DNA of 38,284 nt from Actinomycetes bacterium (GTDB lineage: Bacteria; Actinomycetota; Acidimicrobiia; IMCC26256; PALSA-610). This document shows, piece by piece, positions 31,679-38,284 of the stretch. The notes beneath the pieces were generated by a model. It was given only the letters and a program-made list of their open reading frames with translations. It did not search any database and was not told the DNA's origin. How positions within the stretch are numbered: position 1 is the first letter of the stretch; each line of letters opens with the position of its first letter. The position numbers were made by a program, and so were the translations under genes. The stretch covers positions 1 to 38,284 of the forward strand of contig JAODBJ010000008.1 in the NCBI GenBank assembly GCA_025463905.1, read 5' to 3'.

Positions 31679-32911
31679 GATGCCGAACAGGTGCTGGCCG
31701 ACCTTGCGCATCTGGATCTCTTCGGACCCTTCGGTGATGCGGTAACGCCGGTGGTGGCGGTAGATGTGCTCGAACGGCATGTGGCGGCTGTAGCCCATCC
31801 CGCCACACGTCTGCATCGCCCGGTCGGCGGCCTCGCACGCGAGCCGGTTCGATCGGTAGTTGCACATTGCCACGAGGTGCGTCACTTCCATGTGGTGGCG
31901 CCGGTCGAGTGACCACGCAGTCGAGCGGATCAGCTGACGCAACATCGCGGCCTCGGTGTGCAACTCCACCAGCGGGAACTGGATTGCCTGATTACGCGAC
32001 AACGGCTTGCCCCATGTGACGCGTTGGTTGGCGTAGGCGACGGCTTCGTTGATGCAGAACTGCGCGGCGCCGAGCGACGAAGCGGCCTGGCGAATCCGGT
32101 TTTCGTGCACGAAGTGCTGCGCGAGTTCCAACCCGTGGTCGACGCGCCCGAACACCGCCGCGGCATCGACGCGCACGTCGCGCATGCTCACCTCGGCGTG
32201 GTCCGTCGGCATGTTGAACGTCCACCAGAAAAAGTCGACGCTGAACCCGGGCGCGTCGGTGGGCACGAGGAACGCGGTAATGCCGACTGGTGAACCCGGC
32301 TCCCCCGACGTGCGCGCGAACACGATGTCGTGTGTCGCGTGGTGCAGGCCCGAGTTGAAGCGCTTCTGTCCGTTGATCACCCACTCGTCGCCGTCGGGTA
32401 CTGCCGTCGTCTCGAGGTAGGTCGCATCGGAGCCGTGGTTCGGTTCGGTGAGGCCGAACGCGAGCCGGCGGGTGCCGTCGAGGAAGCCGGGCATCCATTC
32501 GGCTTGCTGTTCCTCAGTGCCGAAGTCGCGCATCATCAACACAGTCGGGAAGTTGCCGACGATGGAACTTTCGTTCTGCAGGTCGTTGTGTAACCCGAGG
32601 CCTTTGGCCGCAAGGTGCTCGCGGATGATGGCCATCTCCAGGTTGCTTGCGTCGTGCCCGCCGAATTCCGCCGGCAGTGCCCAACGCAGCCATCCGGCCG
32701 CGTCGGCGCGGCGCCGCATCTCGGCGAGGAGGTGCTCCCATTCGGCTCGGGGAACGCCACCGGCTTCGAAGTCTGTGCGCGCGTATTCGCGGCGATGGTC
32801 GAAGAACCGGACGTTGTCGTCTTGCGCCTCGAGTGGAACGATCTCCCGCTCGATGAACGCGTCGATCGCGTCCAGCGTTTCCTGGACGTCTTGCGGGATG
32901 TCGAAGTCCAT
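31658..32911 (-). CDS. Acyl-CoA dehydrogenase
   Basis: A 417-residue FAD-dependent acyl-CoA dehydrogenase family protein. It shows the N-terminal helical domain (ALPAEFGGHDASNLEMAIIREHL), the FAD-loop segment LAFGLTEPNHGSDATYLETTA, the middle beta domain (WVINGQKRFNSG), the C-terminal helices with RVTWGKPLSRNQAIQFPLVE and MQTCGGMGYSRHMP, and the catalytic-base loop YRITEGSEEIQ. It would oxidise the alpha-beta bond of an acyl-CoA in the membrane-associated or cytoplasmic beta-oxidation pathway. It is the last gene of a four-gene operon, three bases after the dioxygenase gene. Specificity is unknown; bulky or branched substrates are typical for similar large members. Confidence 0.94.
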   Translation of the reverse strand: MDFDIPQDVQETLDAIDAFIEREIVPLEAQDDNVRFFDHRREYARTDFEAGGVPRAEWEHLLAEMRRRADAAGWLRWALPAEFGGHDASNLEMAIIREHLAAKGLGLHNDLQNESSIVGNFPTVLMMRDFGTEEQQAEWMPGFLDGTRRLAFGLTEPNHGSDATYLETTAVPDGDEWVINGQKRFNSGLHHATHDIVFARTSGEPGSPVGITAFLVPTDAPGFSVDFFWWTFNMPTDHAEVSMRDVRVDAAAVFGRVDHGLELAQHFVHENRIRQAASSLGAAQFCINEAVAYANQRVTWGKPLSRNQAIQFPLVELHTEAAMLRQLIRSTAWSLDRRHHMEVTHLVAMCNYRSNRLACEAADRAMQTCGGMGYSRHMPFEHIYRHHRRYRITEGSEEIQMRKVGQHLFGIGTRVTQ

Positions 32912-32914
32912 CGA

Positions 32915-33955
32915 TCAGACCTGGAGCTCGCTCTTCGTGCGTCCTTGTCGCGACCACCACTTGTCGGTGCCGCCGAGACGGAACCGTTCGGGCTTGTCGG
33001 CGTCGGCGAGCACCTCGGTCTCCAACCACAGGCGCTTCAGGTGCCGCACGCGGCCCGACGCGCGATCGTCCTGGTACGGATCGCGCGCGTGGAGCACGTG
33101 GTAGTTGTTCACGAACTGCATGTCGCCGGGCTCGAGCATCATCGAGACGTGGAACTCGGGGTCCGCGCACATCGCATCGACGCGGTCCATCGCCTCACGC
33201 GCGGTCGCCGACGGCCTCGGCGCGTCCGCGTGACGACGAGTCGACTCGATGTAGGGCCGGATGTAGCGCACGAACAATCGATCACCGCAACGGTTGAAGA
33301 TCGGCATCAGGTACCACTGCCTCGCGCCCGGAGCCTGCTCGCCTCGTAGGTCGTACGCGAACGGCGCGTACAGCTCGGCCGCGAGTTCCGGATCGGTGCG
33401 CACGAGTTCGTTGTGGATCGTGACCACGTTGGCCACCAAGCTCGCGCCGCCGCCGGCGCCGGGGTCGAGACAGAACAACCCGACGAGATCCGAACCGTCG
33501 GAATGGAACGGGAACCCGATGCCTCCGATCTCGTTGCCCCGTGACGTGGGATCGTCGGCGGCGCGGCCCTGGTCGGTGACATCGCCCAGGAGATGGCCCT
33601 TCGCGTTCTGCGGCCACGGCCGGCCGAGATGGCATCCGATGCCCCAGTAGATCGCCGAGGCCCGGTCCTTGCTGTAGCGATCGACGGGAACACCGCGAAT
33701 GAGCACGACTCCCGGCCCGTCGATGAGTTCGCGTGTGATACGCGTCAGTTCGGCGCCGAGGGTCGGCAATGGGAACGACTCGCGGGTGATGTCGAGCACG
33801 TCGTTCGTCTGCGTCTCGGCGTGGACGAGTGCGGCATCGAGTTCGTCGACGTGTTGCTCGGTGAGCCGAAACACGTAACTGTCGCCCAGGTCGTCGCTGC
33901 GCCATTCGCAACCGACTTCGAGCGGGCGCACTTCTGCGGAGTTGGTGGTGGTCAT
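32915..33955 (-). CDS. TauD/TfdA-family Fe(II)/2-oxoglutarate dioxygenase
   Basis: A 346-residue protein. The iron ligands are seen as HxD in FPFHSDGSDLVGLFCL and the distal His in NNYHVLHARDPY, with a 2-oxoglutarate-binding Arg probably in the segment VRHLKRLWLE. IRGVPVD, the family's 'GVVLIRGVP' strand, is also present. Such enzymes hydroxylate an unactivated carbon using O2 and 2-oxoglutarate, often releasing a leaving group. ATG 33955 overlaps the amidohydrolase stop by four bases (ATGA), which fixes the start over a longer reading. Its operon partners suggest turnover of an amide- or amine-containing organic compound. Confidence 0.92.
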   Translation of the reverse strand: MTTTNSAEVRPLEVGCEWRSDDLGDSYVFRLTEQHVDELDAALVHAETQTNDVLDITRESFPLPTLGAELTRITRELIDGPGVVLIRGVPVDRYSKDRASAIYWGIGCHLGRPWPQNAKGHLLGDVTDQGRAADDPTSRGNEIGGIGFPFHSDGSDLVGLFCLDPGAGGGASLVANVVTIHNELVRTDPELAAELYAPFAYDLRGEQAPGARQWYLMPIFNRCGDRLFVRYIRPYIESTRRHADAPRPSATAREAMDRVDAMCADPEFHVSMMLEPGDMQFVNNYHVLHARDPYQDDRASGRVRHLKRLWLETEVLADADKPERFRLGGTDKWWSRQGRTKSELQV

Positions 33956-35685
33956 CGGTCTGCTCCGATCGTGGGTGCGGGTTTCGAGCCCCGTACGAGC
34001 CGGCCGGGGAGCGGACCGCACGGTTCGCCGTTCTCGTAGGTGACCTCGCCGGCCACGATCGTGGCGACGTACCCGTCAGCCGATTGCACGAGGCGTTTGC
34101 CGCCCGCGGGAAGGTCGTGACGCATCTCGGGGCGACGAGCGGTAAGGCATTCGAAATCGATCACGTTCACGTCGGCGCGGTAGCCGGGTGCAAGGACGCC
34201 GCGGTCGAGCAGCCCGACGGTGCGCGCGGTGGCGTGCGTGTGCCGTTGTACGAGGAACGGCAGTTCGAACCGGCCGCGGTCGCGATCTCGGCCCCACAGC
34301 GCCAACAACGTGGTGGGGAAGCTCGCGTCACAGATGGTGCCGACGTGCGCGCCGCCGTCGGCGAGGCCGATCACGGTGTTCGGATGCGCGAGCATCTCGC
34401 CCGCCGCGTCGAGATTTCCGTCGCTGTAGTTGAGGCTGGGCAGATAGAGGAACGTACGGCCGCCGTCGGCAATGAGGATGTCGTAGGCGAGGTCGAGTGG
34501 TGTCCGACCGAGTCGTTCTGCGCGCGCCGCGATGCTGGAGGCTGCGTCGGGTTCGTAGTCGGGCGGGTCACTGCATTCGTACATGCGACGGAACGCGTGA
34601 ATGAGCCGGCCGCCCAACTTGCCGTCGGCACGCTGTTGTACGTCTGCGGCCAGGACCCTTTCCTTGAACGCGGCGTCGACCATGACCGCCACTTGTCGCT
34701 CGACTGGCAGCGCGGCGATCTCGCGGAACACCGGGTTGGTGAGCAGCGGATGCAGCGTGCATTGCAACCCGAGGAGCAGACCGACGGCGCGCGGTGCCAC
34801 CTGACCGGTCATCTCGACGCCGTCGGCGTTGGCTTGCGCCAGGAGATCTAGCTGGCGGCGCCAGCTGTCGCCGCGCGCCTGCACCAAGGAGAACGACAGC
34901 GGGCGGCCGGACTCCTCGGCCATCCGACGGAAAATCGCGAATTCGGCGTCGACGTCGTCGAAGTCCGACACAACCTGCAGGACGCCGCGGCCCGTCGAAC
35001 CGATGGCTCTGGCGATGCCGACGAGTTCGTCGGCCTCGGCAGTCAGCGTCGGCGTGAACTCGCCTGTGCTGGTTCGGTGGTTGAGCGTGCGCGAGGTGGT
35101 GAATCCGAGCGCGCCGCCCTCGACCGCTTCACGGGCGAGTGCGGCCATCAGATCGATGTCGTCGTTTGTCGCGGCCTCACGCGCGGCGCCGCGCTCCCCC
35201 ATCACGTGTAACCGCAACGCGCCGTGCGGGACTTGCAACGCGACGTCGACGTCGAACGGTCGGGGTTCGAGCGCATCCATGAATTCGGGGAACGACTGCC
35301 ACCCCCACGTGAGGCCTTCGTGCAACACGACACCGGGGATGTCTTCCACGCCTTCCATCAACTCGATGAGCCGGTCCTGATCGGCCGGTCTTACCGGTGC
35401 GAAACCAACACCACAGTTACCGGCCACCACCGTGGTCACGCCGTGCCACGACGATGGGATCATCCGCTCGCCCCACGACGCTTGGCCGTCGTAGTGCGAA
35501 TGAATGTCGACGAAGCCCGGAGTGACCAACAAGCCGTCGGCGTCGATCTCGCGTCGCGCGGATCCGTCGACCGCACCGACTTCGGTGATCACACCGTCGT
35601 CGATCGCGACGTCGGCGGTGCGCGCGTTGGCGCCGGTGCCGTCGACGACCGTGCCGGCGCGGATGACCAGTTCGTGATCACTCAT
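33952..35685 (-). CDS. N-acyl-D-amino-acid deacylase-type amidohydrolase
   Basis: A 577-residue protein of the D-aminoacylase branch of the amidohydrolase superfamily. Metal-site motifs are visible: GFVDIHSHYDGQASWG (HxH), TVVAGNCGVGFAP with the Cys seen in this group, and the C-terminal Asp in IGLADGGAHVG. The N- and C-terminal beta-sandwich pieces (VVDGTGANARTADVAI and YRADVNVIDFE...VATIVAGEVTYENGEP) are also present. It hydrolyses an N-acyl or cyclic amide bond. The start at ATG 35685 overlaps the upstream LLM gene's stop (ATGA); a longer frame upstream is not needed. In the operon it may release an acyl group that feeds the acyl-CoA dehydrogenase. Confidence 0.93.
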   Translation of the reverse strand: MSDHELVIRAGTVVDGTGANARTADVAIDDGVITEVGAVDGSARREIDADGLLVTPGFVDIHSHYDGQASWGERMIPSSWHGVTTVVAGNCGVGFAPVRPADQDRLIELMEGVEDIPGVVLHEGLTWGWQSFPEFMDALEPRPFDVDVALQVPHGALRLHVMGERGAAREAATNDDIDLMAALAREAVEGGALGFTTSRTLNHRTSTGEFTPTLTAEADELVGIARAIGSTGRGVLQVVSDFDDVDAEFAIFRRMAEESGRPLSFSLVQARGDSWRRQLDLLAQANADGVEMTGQVAPRAVGLLLGLQCTLHPLLTNPVFREIAALPVERQVAVMVDAAFKERVLAADVQQRADGKLGGRLIHAFRRMYECSDPPDYEPDAASSIAARAERLGRTPLDLAYDILIADGGRTFLYLPSLNYSDGNLDAAGEMLAHPNTVIGLADGGAHVGTICDASFPTTLLALWGRDRDRGRFELPFLVQRHTHATARTVGLLDRGVLAPGYRADVNVIDFECLTARRPEMRHDLPAGGKRLVQSADGYVATIVAGEVTYENGEPCGPLPGRLVRGSKPAPTIGADR

Positions 35686-36713
35686 GGTGTACCTATCTCG
35701 CGCACGGCGGGAAGAAGCTCCCGGGTGAGCAGTTGCTCGGAAACGCGGGACTGTTCGCGGTCGGCCCGGAAGCCCGCGCCGGTGATGACGAAGCGATCGA
35801 TACCGAGGGCCGCCAGCGCTCGCAGTCGATCGGCGCACACGTCTGGTGGCCCCACGATCGCGAAGCGGTCGACGAAGGCCGGAGTAAGCGCGTCGGTGTG
35901 CGCAGCTGCGTTGCTCAAGTGCTCGTTGCTGTCGTAGCGGTTGCCCACATCGGCTACGACCGCGCGGTCGGCATCGGCCAGGCCCGCGCCGGTCGACCCG
36001 GGCATCGACGAGAAGTGCGCGAACGCGGCGACCGCGCCGCTGATGAGCTCGCGGGCGATGTCGATCTCGGTATGGCAGCCGACGTTCACGTAGGCGCCGA
36101 ACGAGATGGTCCCGGGGTCCCGGCCGGCGTCGGCCGCTGCCTTCCGCGCGAGGTCGAGCGCCCACGCGATCCGATCAGGATCTGCGCCGACGGCGAGTGT
36201 GACCCGCTCGGCGACGCGGGCCGCGAAGTCGATCACGCGGGGGCCCGACGACGCGACGTCGAGCGGCACCTTCGATTGCTGGGCGCGATCGAGCCAGCGC
36301 AGCCGGCTCGGGTAGCCGTCGCAGTCGACGGTTCCGTTGGCGAGATAGGTCTGCAGGTCGGTGGTCGCGTCGATGAACTGTGCCACGGGCATCGGTTTGC
36401 GACCGAGGTGGAACAGCGCGGTGTCCCCGCGACCGATGCCGAGCACGAACCGCCCGCCCGACGCTTCTTGCACCGTCGCAGCGACGGTCGCCAGCGCGGC
36501 GGGGTGACGCGTGTAGACGTTCGTGACACCGGTCGCGAACCGGAGGTGCTCGGTGGCGGCCGCGGCGAGTGCAATCGCAACAAACGGGTCGCCGACCAGA
36601 TTCTGCGAGTCGGTAAACGTGATGCCGTCCCAGCCGGCGCGCTCAGCCCGGTCGGCCTGGGCGACCGCAGTGCCGGTTTCGGGCAGGCGCATCGCCCACA
36701 GCTCGATGGTCAT
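35682..36713 (-). CDS. LLM-class (F420-dependent type) oxidoreductase
   Basis: A 343-residue luciferase-like monooxygenase fold protein, with typical WDGITFTDSQNLVGDPFVA, LRFATGVTNVYTRHPAALA, RFVLGIGRGDTALFHLG and the C-terminal IVGPPDVCADRLRALAALGIDRFVIT. Members in actinobacteria use F420 or FMN for hydride transfer or monooxygenation. It is the first gene of the operon. ATG 36713 lies eight bases after a -10 TAGGCT, so the transcript is leaderless or nearly so. It is divergent from a TetR gene across two palindromes and is probably repressed by it. Confidence 0.92.
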   Translation of the reverse strand: MTIELWAMRLPETGTAVAQADRAERAGWDGITFTDSQNLVGDPFVAIALAAAATEHLRFATGVTNVYTRHPAALATVAATVQEASGGRFVLGIGRGDTALFHLGRKPMPVAQFIDATTDLQTYLANGTVDCDGYPSRLRWLDRAQQSKVPLDVASSGPRVIDFAARVAERVTLAVGADPDRIAWALDLARKAAADAGRDPGTISFGAYVNVGCHTEIDIARELISGAVAAFAHFSSMPGSTGAGLADADRAVVADVGNRYDSNEHLSNAAAHTDALTPAFVDRFAIVGPPDVCADRLRALAALGIDRFVITGAGFRADREQSRVSEQLLTRELLPAVREIGTP

Positions 36714-36721
36714 AGCCGGGC

Positions 36722-36750
36722 AGCCTAGAATCGAACGCTGTTCGAATCAA
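36722..36750 (-). promoter_or_regulatory. Promoter of the catabolic operon
   Basis: The -35 is TTGATT (36750-36745), the spacer 17 bp and the -10 TAGGCT (36727-36722), eight bases before the LLM start codon. Operator 1 fills the spacer and operator 2 overlaps the -35. Confidence 0.65.
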
Positions 36751-36761
36751 ACGGTGTTCGA
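36731..36761. promoter_or_regulatory. Two tandem palindromic operators between the LLM and TetR genes
   Basis: TCGAAC-GCT-GTTCGA (36731-36745) is a perfect 6-bp inverted repeat. TCAAAC-GGT-GTTCGA (36747-36761) is the same with one mismatch. Their centres are 16 bp apart, on roughly the same face over one and a half turns. They overlap the operon promoter, as expected for TetR-type repression. Confidence 0.72.
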
Positions 36762-36793
36762 ATTGTGACGGCACGGAGAGGCGGAGAGGCGGC

Positions 36794-37438
36794 ATGGCGG
36801 CACGAGCCCCGGCGAAGACGAAATGGGGTGACCGCGAGCAGCGCCGCATCGACATCCTCGACGCGGCTCGTGCCCGCATCACCACCGACGGCTACCTCTC
36901 ACTCAACATGCGGGACCTGGCCGCGGCCGCCGGCGTGAGCCCGGCGACGCTCTACTCCTACTTCGCCACCAAAGAGGAGCTGTTCGCGACGTTGTACGCG
37001 GAGGCGATCCGCGCGCACACTGAAATCCTGCGGCCGATCGTCGCCGAAGCGCACGACCTCCCGACGCTGCTCGAGCTGGTGATCGAGGAGTACGTCGAGC
37101 TGTACCGCAGTTTCGGCCGGCACTTCACGTTGTGGTCGACAATGCGCCACGACGTCGATGCCGACGCGGCACCGTTCCCCAAAGCATTGATCATCGAACT
37201 GCGCACCGCGACGGTCGAGAACAACCGCCTGCTCATGCAGAGCATCCGCGACGCGGCCTCGCGCACCGGCCGGCGCGTCGTCGACGAGCAACTCGTTCCG
37301 AGTTTCCTGTGGTCGGCGCTCAATGGGCTCGCCGATCACTTCACCACCGAGCGCCGCTCGCTCGACGGGTTCCCGCCGGAGCGTCTGCTTGAATTCGCGG
37401 CGCAACGTCTTGCCGTGGCGATCACCGCCGATGATTGA
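36794..37438 (+). CDS. TetR-family transcriptional regulator
   Basis: A 214-residue protein. The N-terminal helix-turn-helix is RIDILDAARARITTDGYLSLNMRDLAAAAGVSPATLYSYFATKEELFATLY, a textbook TetR pattern (positions about 18-68), followed by an all-helical ligand domain with FTLWSTMRHDV and a final ALNGLADHF segment. GGAGAGGCGGC precedes ATG 36794. It is divergent from the LLM-led operon with two palindromes between, so it is the probable repressor of that operon and of itself. The ligand is likely an operon substrate or CoA ester. Confidence 0.92.
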   Translation: MAARAPAKTKWGDREQRRIDILDAARARITTDGYLSLNMRDLAAAAGVSPATLYSYFATKEELFATLYAEAIRAHTEILRPIVAEAHDLPTLLELVIEEYVELYRSFGRHFTLWSTMRHDVDADAAPFPKALIIELRTATVENNRLLMQSIRDAASRTGRRVVDEQLVPSFLWSALNGLADHFTTERRSLDGFPPERLLEFAAQRLAVAITADD

Positions 37439-37439
37439 T

Positions 37440-37871
37440 TTACGACGCGTCGACGTTGTGTCGGAGTTGATCGAGTAAGCCCTCGAGCGTCGCGACTTCT
37501 TGTTCGCTGATCCCGGCACGGACTCGCCGGTCGAACGCGGCGGCGGCCGAACGAAGCTGACGGAACACCGTCTCACCGCGTTCGGTGAGCTCGACGCGGT
37601 GGATGCGGCGGTTCGCCGGGTCGCGTTGCCGGGTGACGAGGCCGTCGGCCTCCATCGCGTTGAGGTGGTGCGTGAGCGTCGCGCCTTGGATGCCGATCGC
37701 TTCGGCCAGCTCACGTTGATTGCCGAGGCGTTGAGACTTGAGCGAGATCATCACGAGCCATGTGGCGAGGGTGCCGCCGGCCGCCGCGAGCGCGTCGTCA
37801 AAGGCTCGGCTCAGCACTTTGGCCGTACGGACCAACTGCAGGCCGATGGGCATTTGGGCGGGAGGCGGCAT
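37440..37871 (-). CDS. MarR-family transcriptional regulator
   Basis: A 143-residue protein from ATG 37871 (an upstream in-frame ATG at 37895 would add eight residues but lies inside an operator-like palindrome). The winged helix is LGNQRELAEAIGIQGATLTHHLNAMEADGLVTRQRDPANRRIHRVELTERGETVF, including the conserved wing D-x-R-x motif, flanked by dimerisation helices. It is convergent with TetR (one base apart) and divergent from a VOC/glyoxalase gene, which it may control with itself. MarR proteins usually respond to phenolic or other small organic ligands. Confidence 0.9.
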   Translation of the reverse strand: MPPPAQMPIGLQLVRTAKVLSRAFDDALAAAGGTLATWLVMISLKSQRLGNQRELAEAIGIQGATLTHHLNAMEADGLVTRQRDPANRRIHRVELTERGETVFRQLRSAAAAFDRRVRAGISEQEVATLEGLLDQLRHNVDAS

Positions 37872-37890
37872 GTCGCAAAGCGTAACACAA

Positions 37891-37908
37891 TGCATAGTGA
37901 TCTAAGCA
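37891..37908. promoter_or_regulatory. MarR-type operator-like palindrome
   Basis: TGCATAGTGATCTAAGCA is an imperfect 18-bp palindrome (TGC.TAG....CTA.GCA), the size of MarR sites. It lies between marR-like and VOC genes, directly upstream of the -35 of the VOC gene. Confidence 0.5.
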
Positions 37909-37909
37909 T

Positions 37910-37938
37910 TTGACATCGAATCATTAGATGTCTATCGT
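37910..37938 (+). promoter_or_regulatory. Promoter of the VOC gene with a palindrome in the spacer
   Basis: TTGACA (37910-37915), a 17-bp spacer and TATCGT (37933-37938). The spacer and -35 contain the inverted repeat GACATC...GATGTC (37912-37932), a possible second regulator site. Confidence 0.65.
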
Positions 37939-37976
37939 TAGCCGGACGAAGCAACCGGAGCAAGGACGGGCGACCG

Positions 37977-38198
37977 ATGAGCGTCGAGCTGAACCACACG
38001 ATCGTCTGGGCTCGCGACAAGGCGGCTTCCGCCCAATTCCTCGCCGGCATCCTCGGCCTCCCCGTGGGCCAGCCGACCGACCCGTTCCACGCGCGCGCAG
38101 GAGAGATCAACCTCCACGACGGTGGCCGCGGCGTGTATTTCGTCGACCTCGACGGCTACAACATGGAACTGCTCACACGCGCGTCGACGCGGCGGTGA
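37977..38198 (+). CDS. VOC/glyoxalase-family protein with an internal deletion (73 aa)
   Basis: The N-terminus MSVELNHTIVWARDKAASAQFLAGILGLPVG and the C-terminus AGEINLHDGGRGVYFVDLDGYNMELLTR are the two ends of a glyoxalase/bleomycin-resistance (VOC) domain. The family is usually 110-130 residues. Here the join QPTDPF-HARAGE skips about 45-50 residues that would hold the middle beta strands and central helix. The frame is intact, with a good promoter and AAGGA upstream of ATG 37977. It may be a non-functional remnant, a reduced module that pairs as a dimer, or a family variant. His7 and Glu near the C-terminus, usual metal ligands, are still present. Confidence 0.78.
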   Translation: MSVELNHTIVWARDKAASAQFLAGILGLPVGQPTDPFHARAGEINLHDGGRGVYFVDLDGYNMELLTRASTRR

Positions 38199-38202
38199 CG
38201 GC

Positions 38203-38284
38203 ATGACGGCACTCACACTGCGGTTGCGCGGGCGCGTCCACAAAACGGTGCTCTGCGCGCACATCCTCGCGGCGGCCGGGTGGT
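38203..38284 (+). CDS. Start of a membrane protein gene, cut by the window edge
   Basis: ATG 38203 opens four bases after the VOC stop; the 27 visible codons read MTALTLRLRGRVHKTVLCAH then ILAAAGW, a basic start followed by a hydrophobic helix. It resembles the N-terminus of small polytopic proteins of the DUF2269-like type with a conserved His in the first TM, but too little is visible to name it. Its closeness suggests an operon with the VOC gene. Confidence 0.55.
   Translation, partial: MTALTLRLRGRVHKTVLCAHILAAAGW

Overview
The window is GC-rich DNA with actinobacterial features: an F420-type LLM oxidoreductase, a SARP/BTAD regulator, neocarzinostatin-like modules, probable leaderless transcripts, and surface proteins with the 'GYWLVATDGG' repeat. 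I infer a high-GC actinobacterium, plausibly class Acidimicrobiia. That placement rests on recalled family distributions, not on a search.

Left third (1-12.4 kb): a minus-strand type IV pilus / type II secretion-like locus. In transcription order it holds pilB, pilC, three class III-signal minor pilins (PilV-, PilW- and a giant PilX-like), a separately promoted major pilin, and pilT. A convergent small lipoprotein resembles a pilin head without the pilin stalk. Beyond it is a secreted S8 (subtilisin-like) protease with IPT/TIG domains, cut by the window edge. No prepilin peptidase or pilMNO genes are visible. The most interesting signal is a pair of matching, structured 5' leader RNAs, one in front of the protease and one in front of the major pilin. 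Each sits exactly at the 5' end of a transcript driven by a near-identical promoter. The main hairpin shows compensatory base changes between the copies, a loop can form a pseudoknot, and the protease copy is followed by an intrinsic terminator and then the ribosome binding site. This looks like a riboswitch-type system I cannot assign to a known class. The pilB promoter shares the same -35 region, and the first 14 nt of the RNA recur in the pilB-pilC gap.

Middle (12.4-31.6 kb): about 1.3 kb without a convincing gene; an unrecognised 249-residue protein; a DHA2-type MFS exporter with an ArsR regulator; two tandem paralogous giant secreted proteins (1824 and 1781 aa), each with 5 or 6 42-residue propeller-like repeats followed by 15 or 14 Ig-like repeats; a SARP/BTAD regulator; an O-antigen-ligase-like membrane protein; and a secreted protein with four neocarzinostatin-like modules. 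This is an envelope/surface region.

Right end (31.6-38.3 kb): a four-gene minus-strand catabolic operon (LLM oxidoreductase, D-aminoacylase-type amidohydrolase, TauD-type dioxygenase, acyl-CoA dehydrogenase) with overlapping or nearly touching start and stop codons. It is divergent from a TetR gene across two tandem palindromes. A MarR gene follows, divergent from a glyoxalase/VOC gene that appears to lack the middle of its fold, and then the start of a membrane protein gene runs off the edge.
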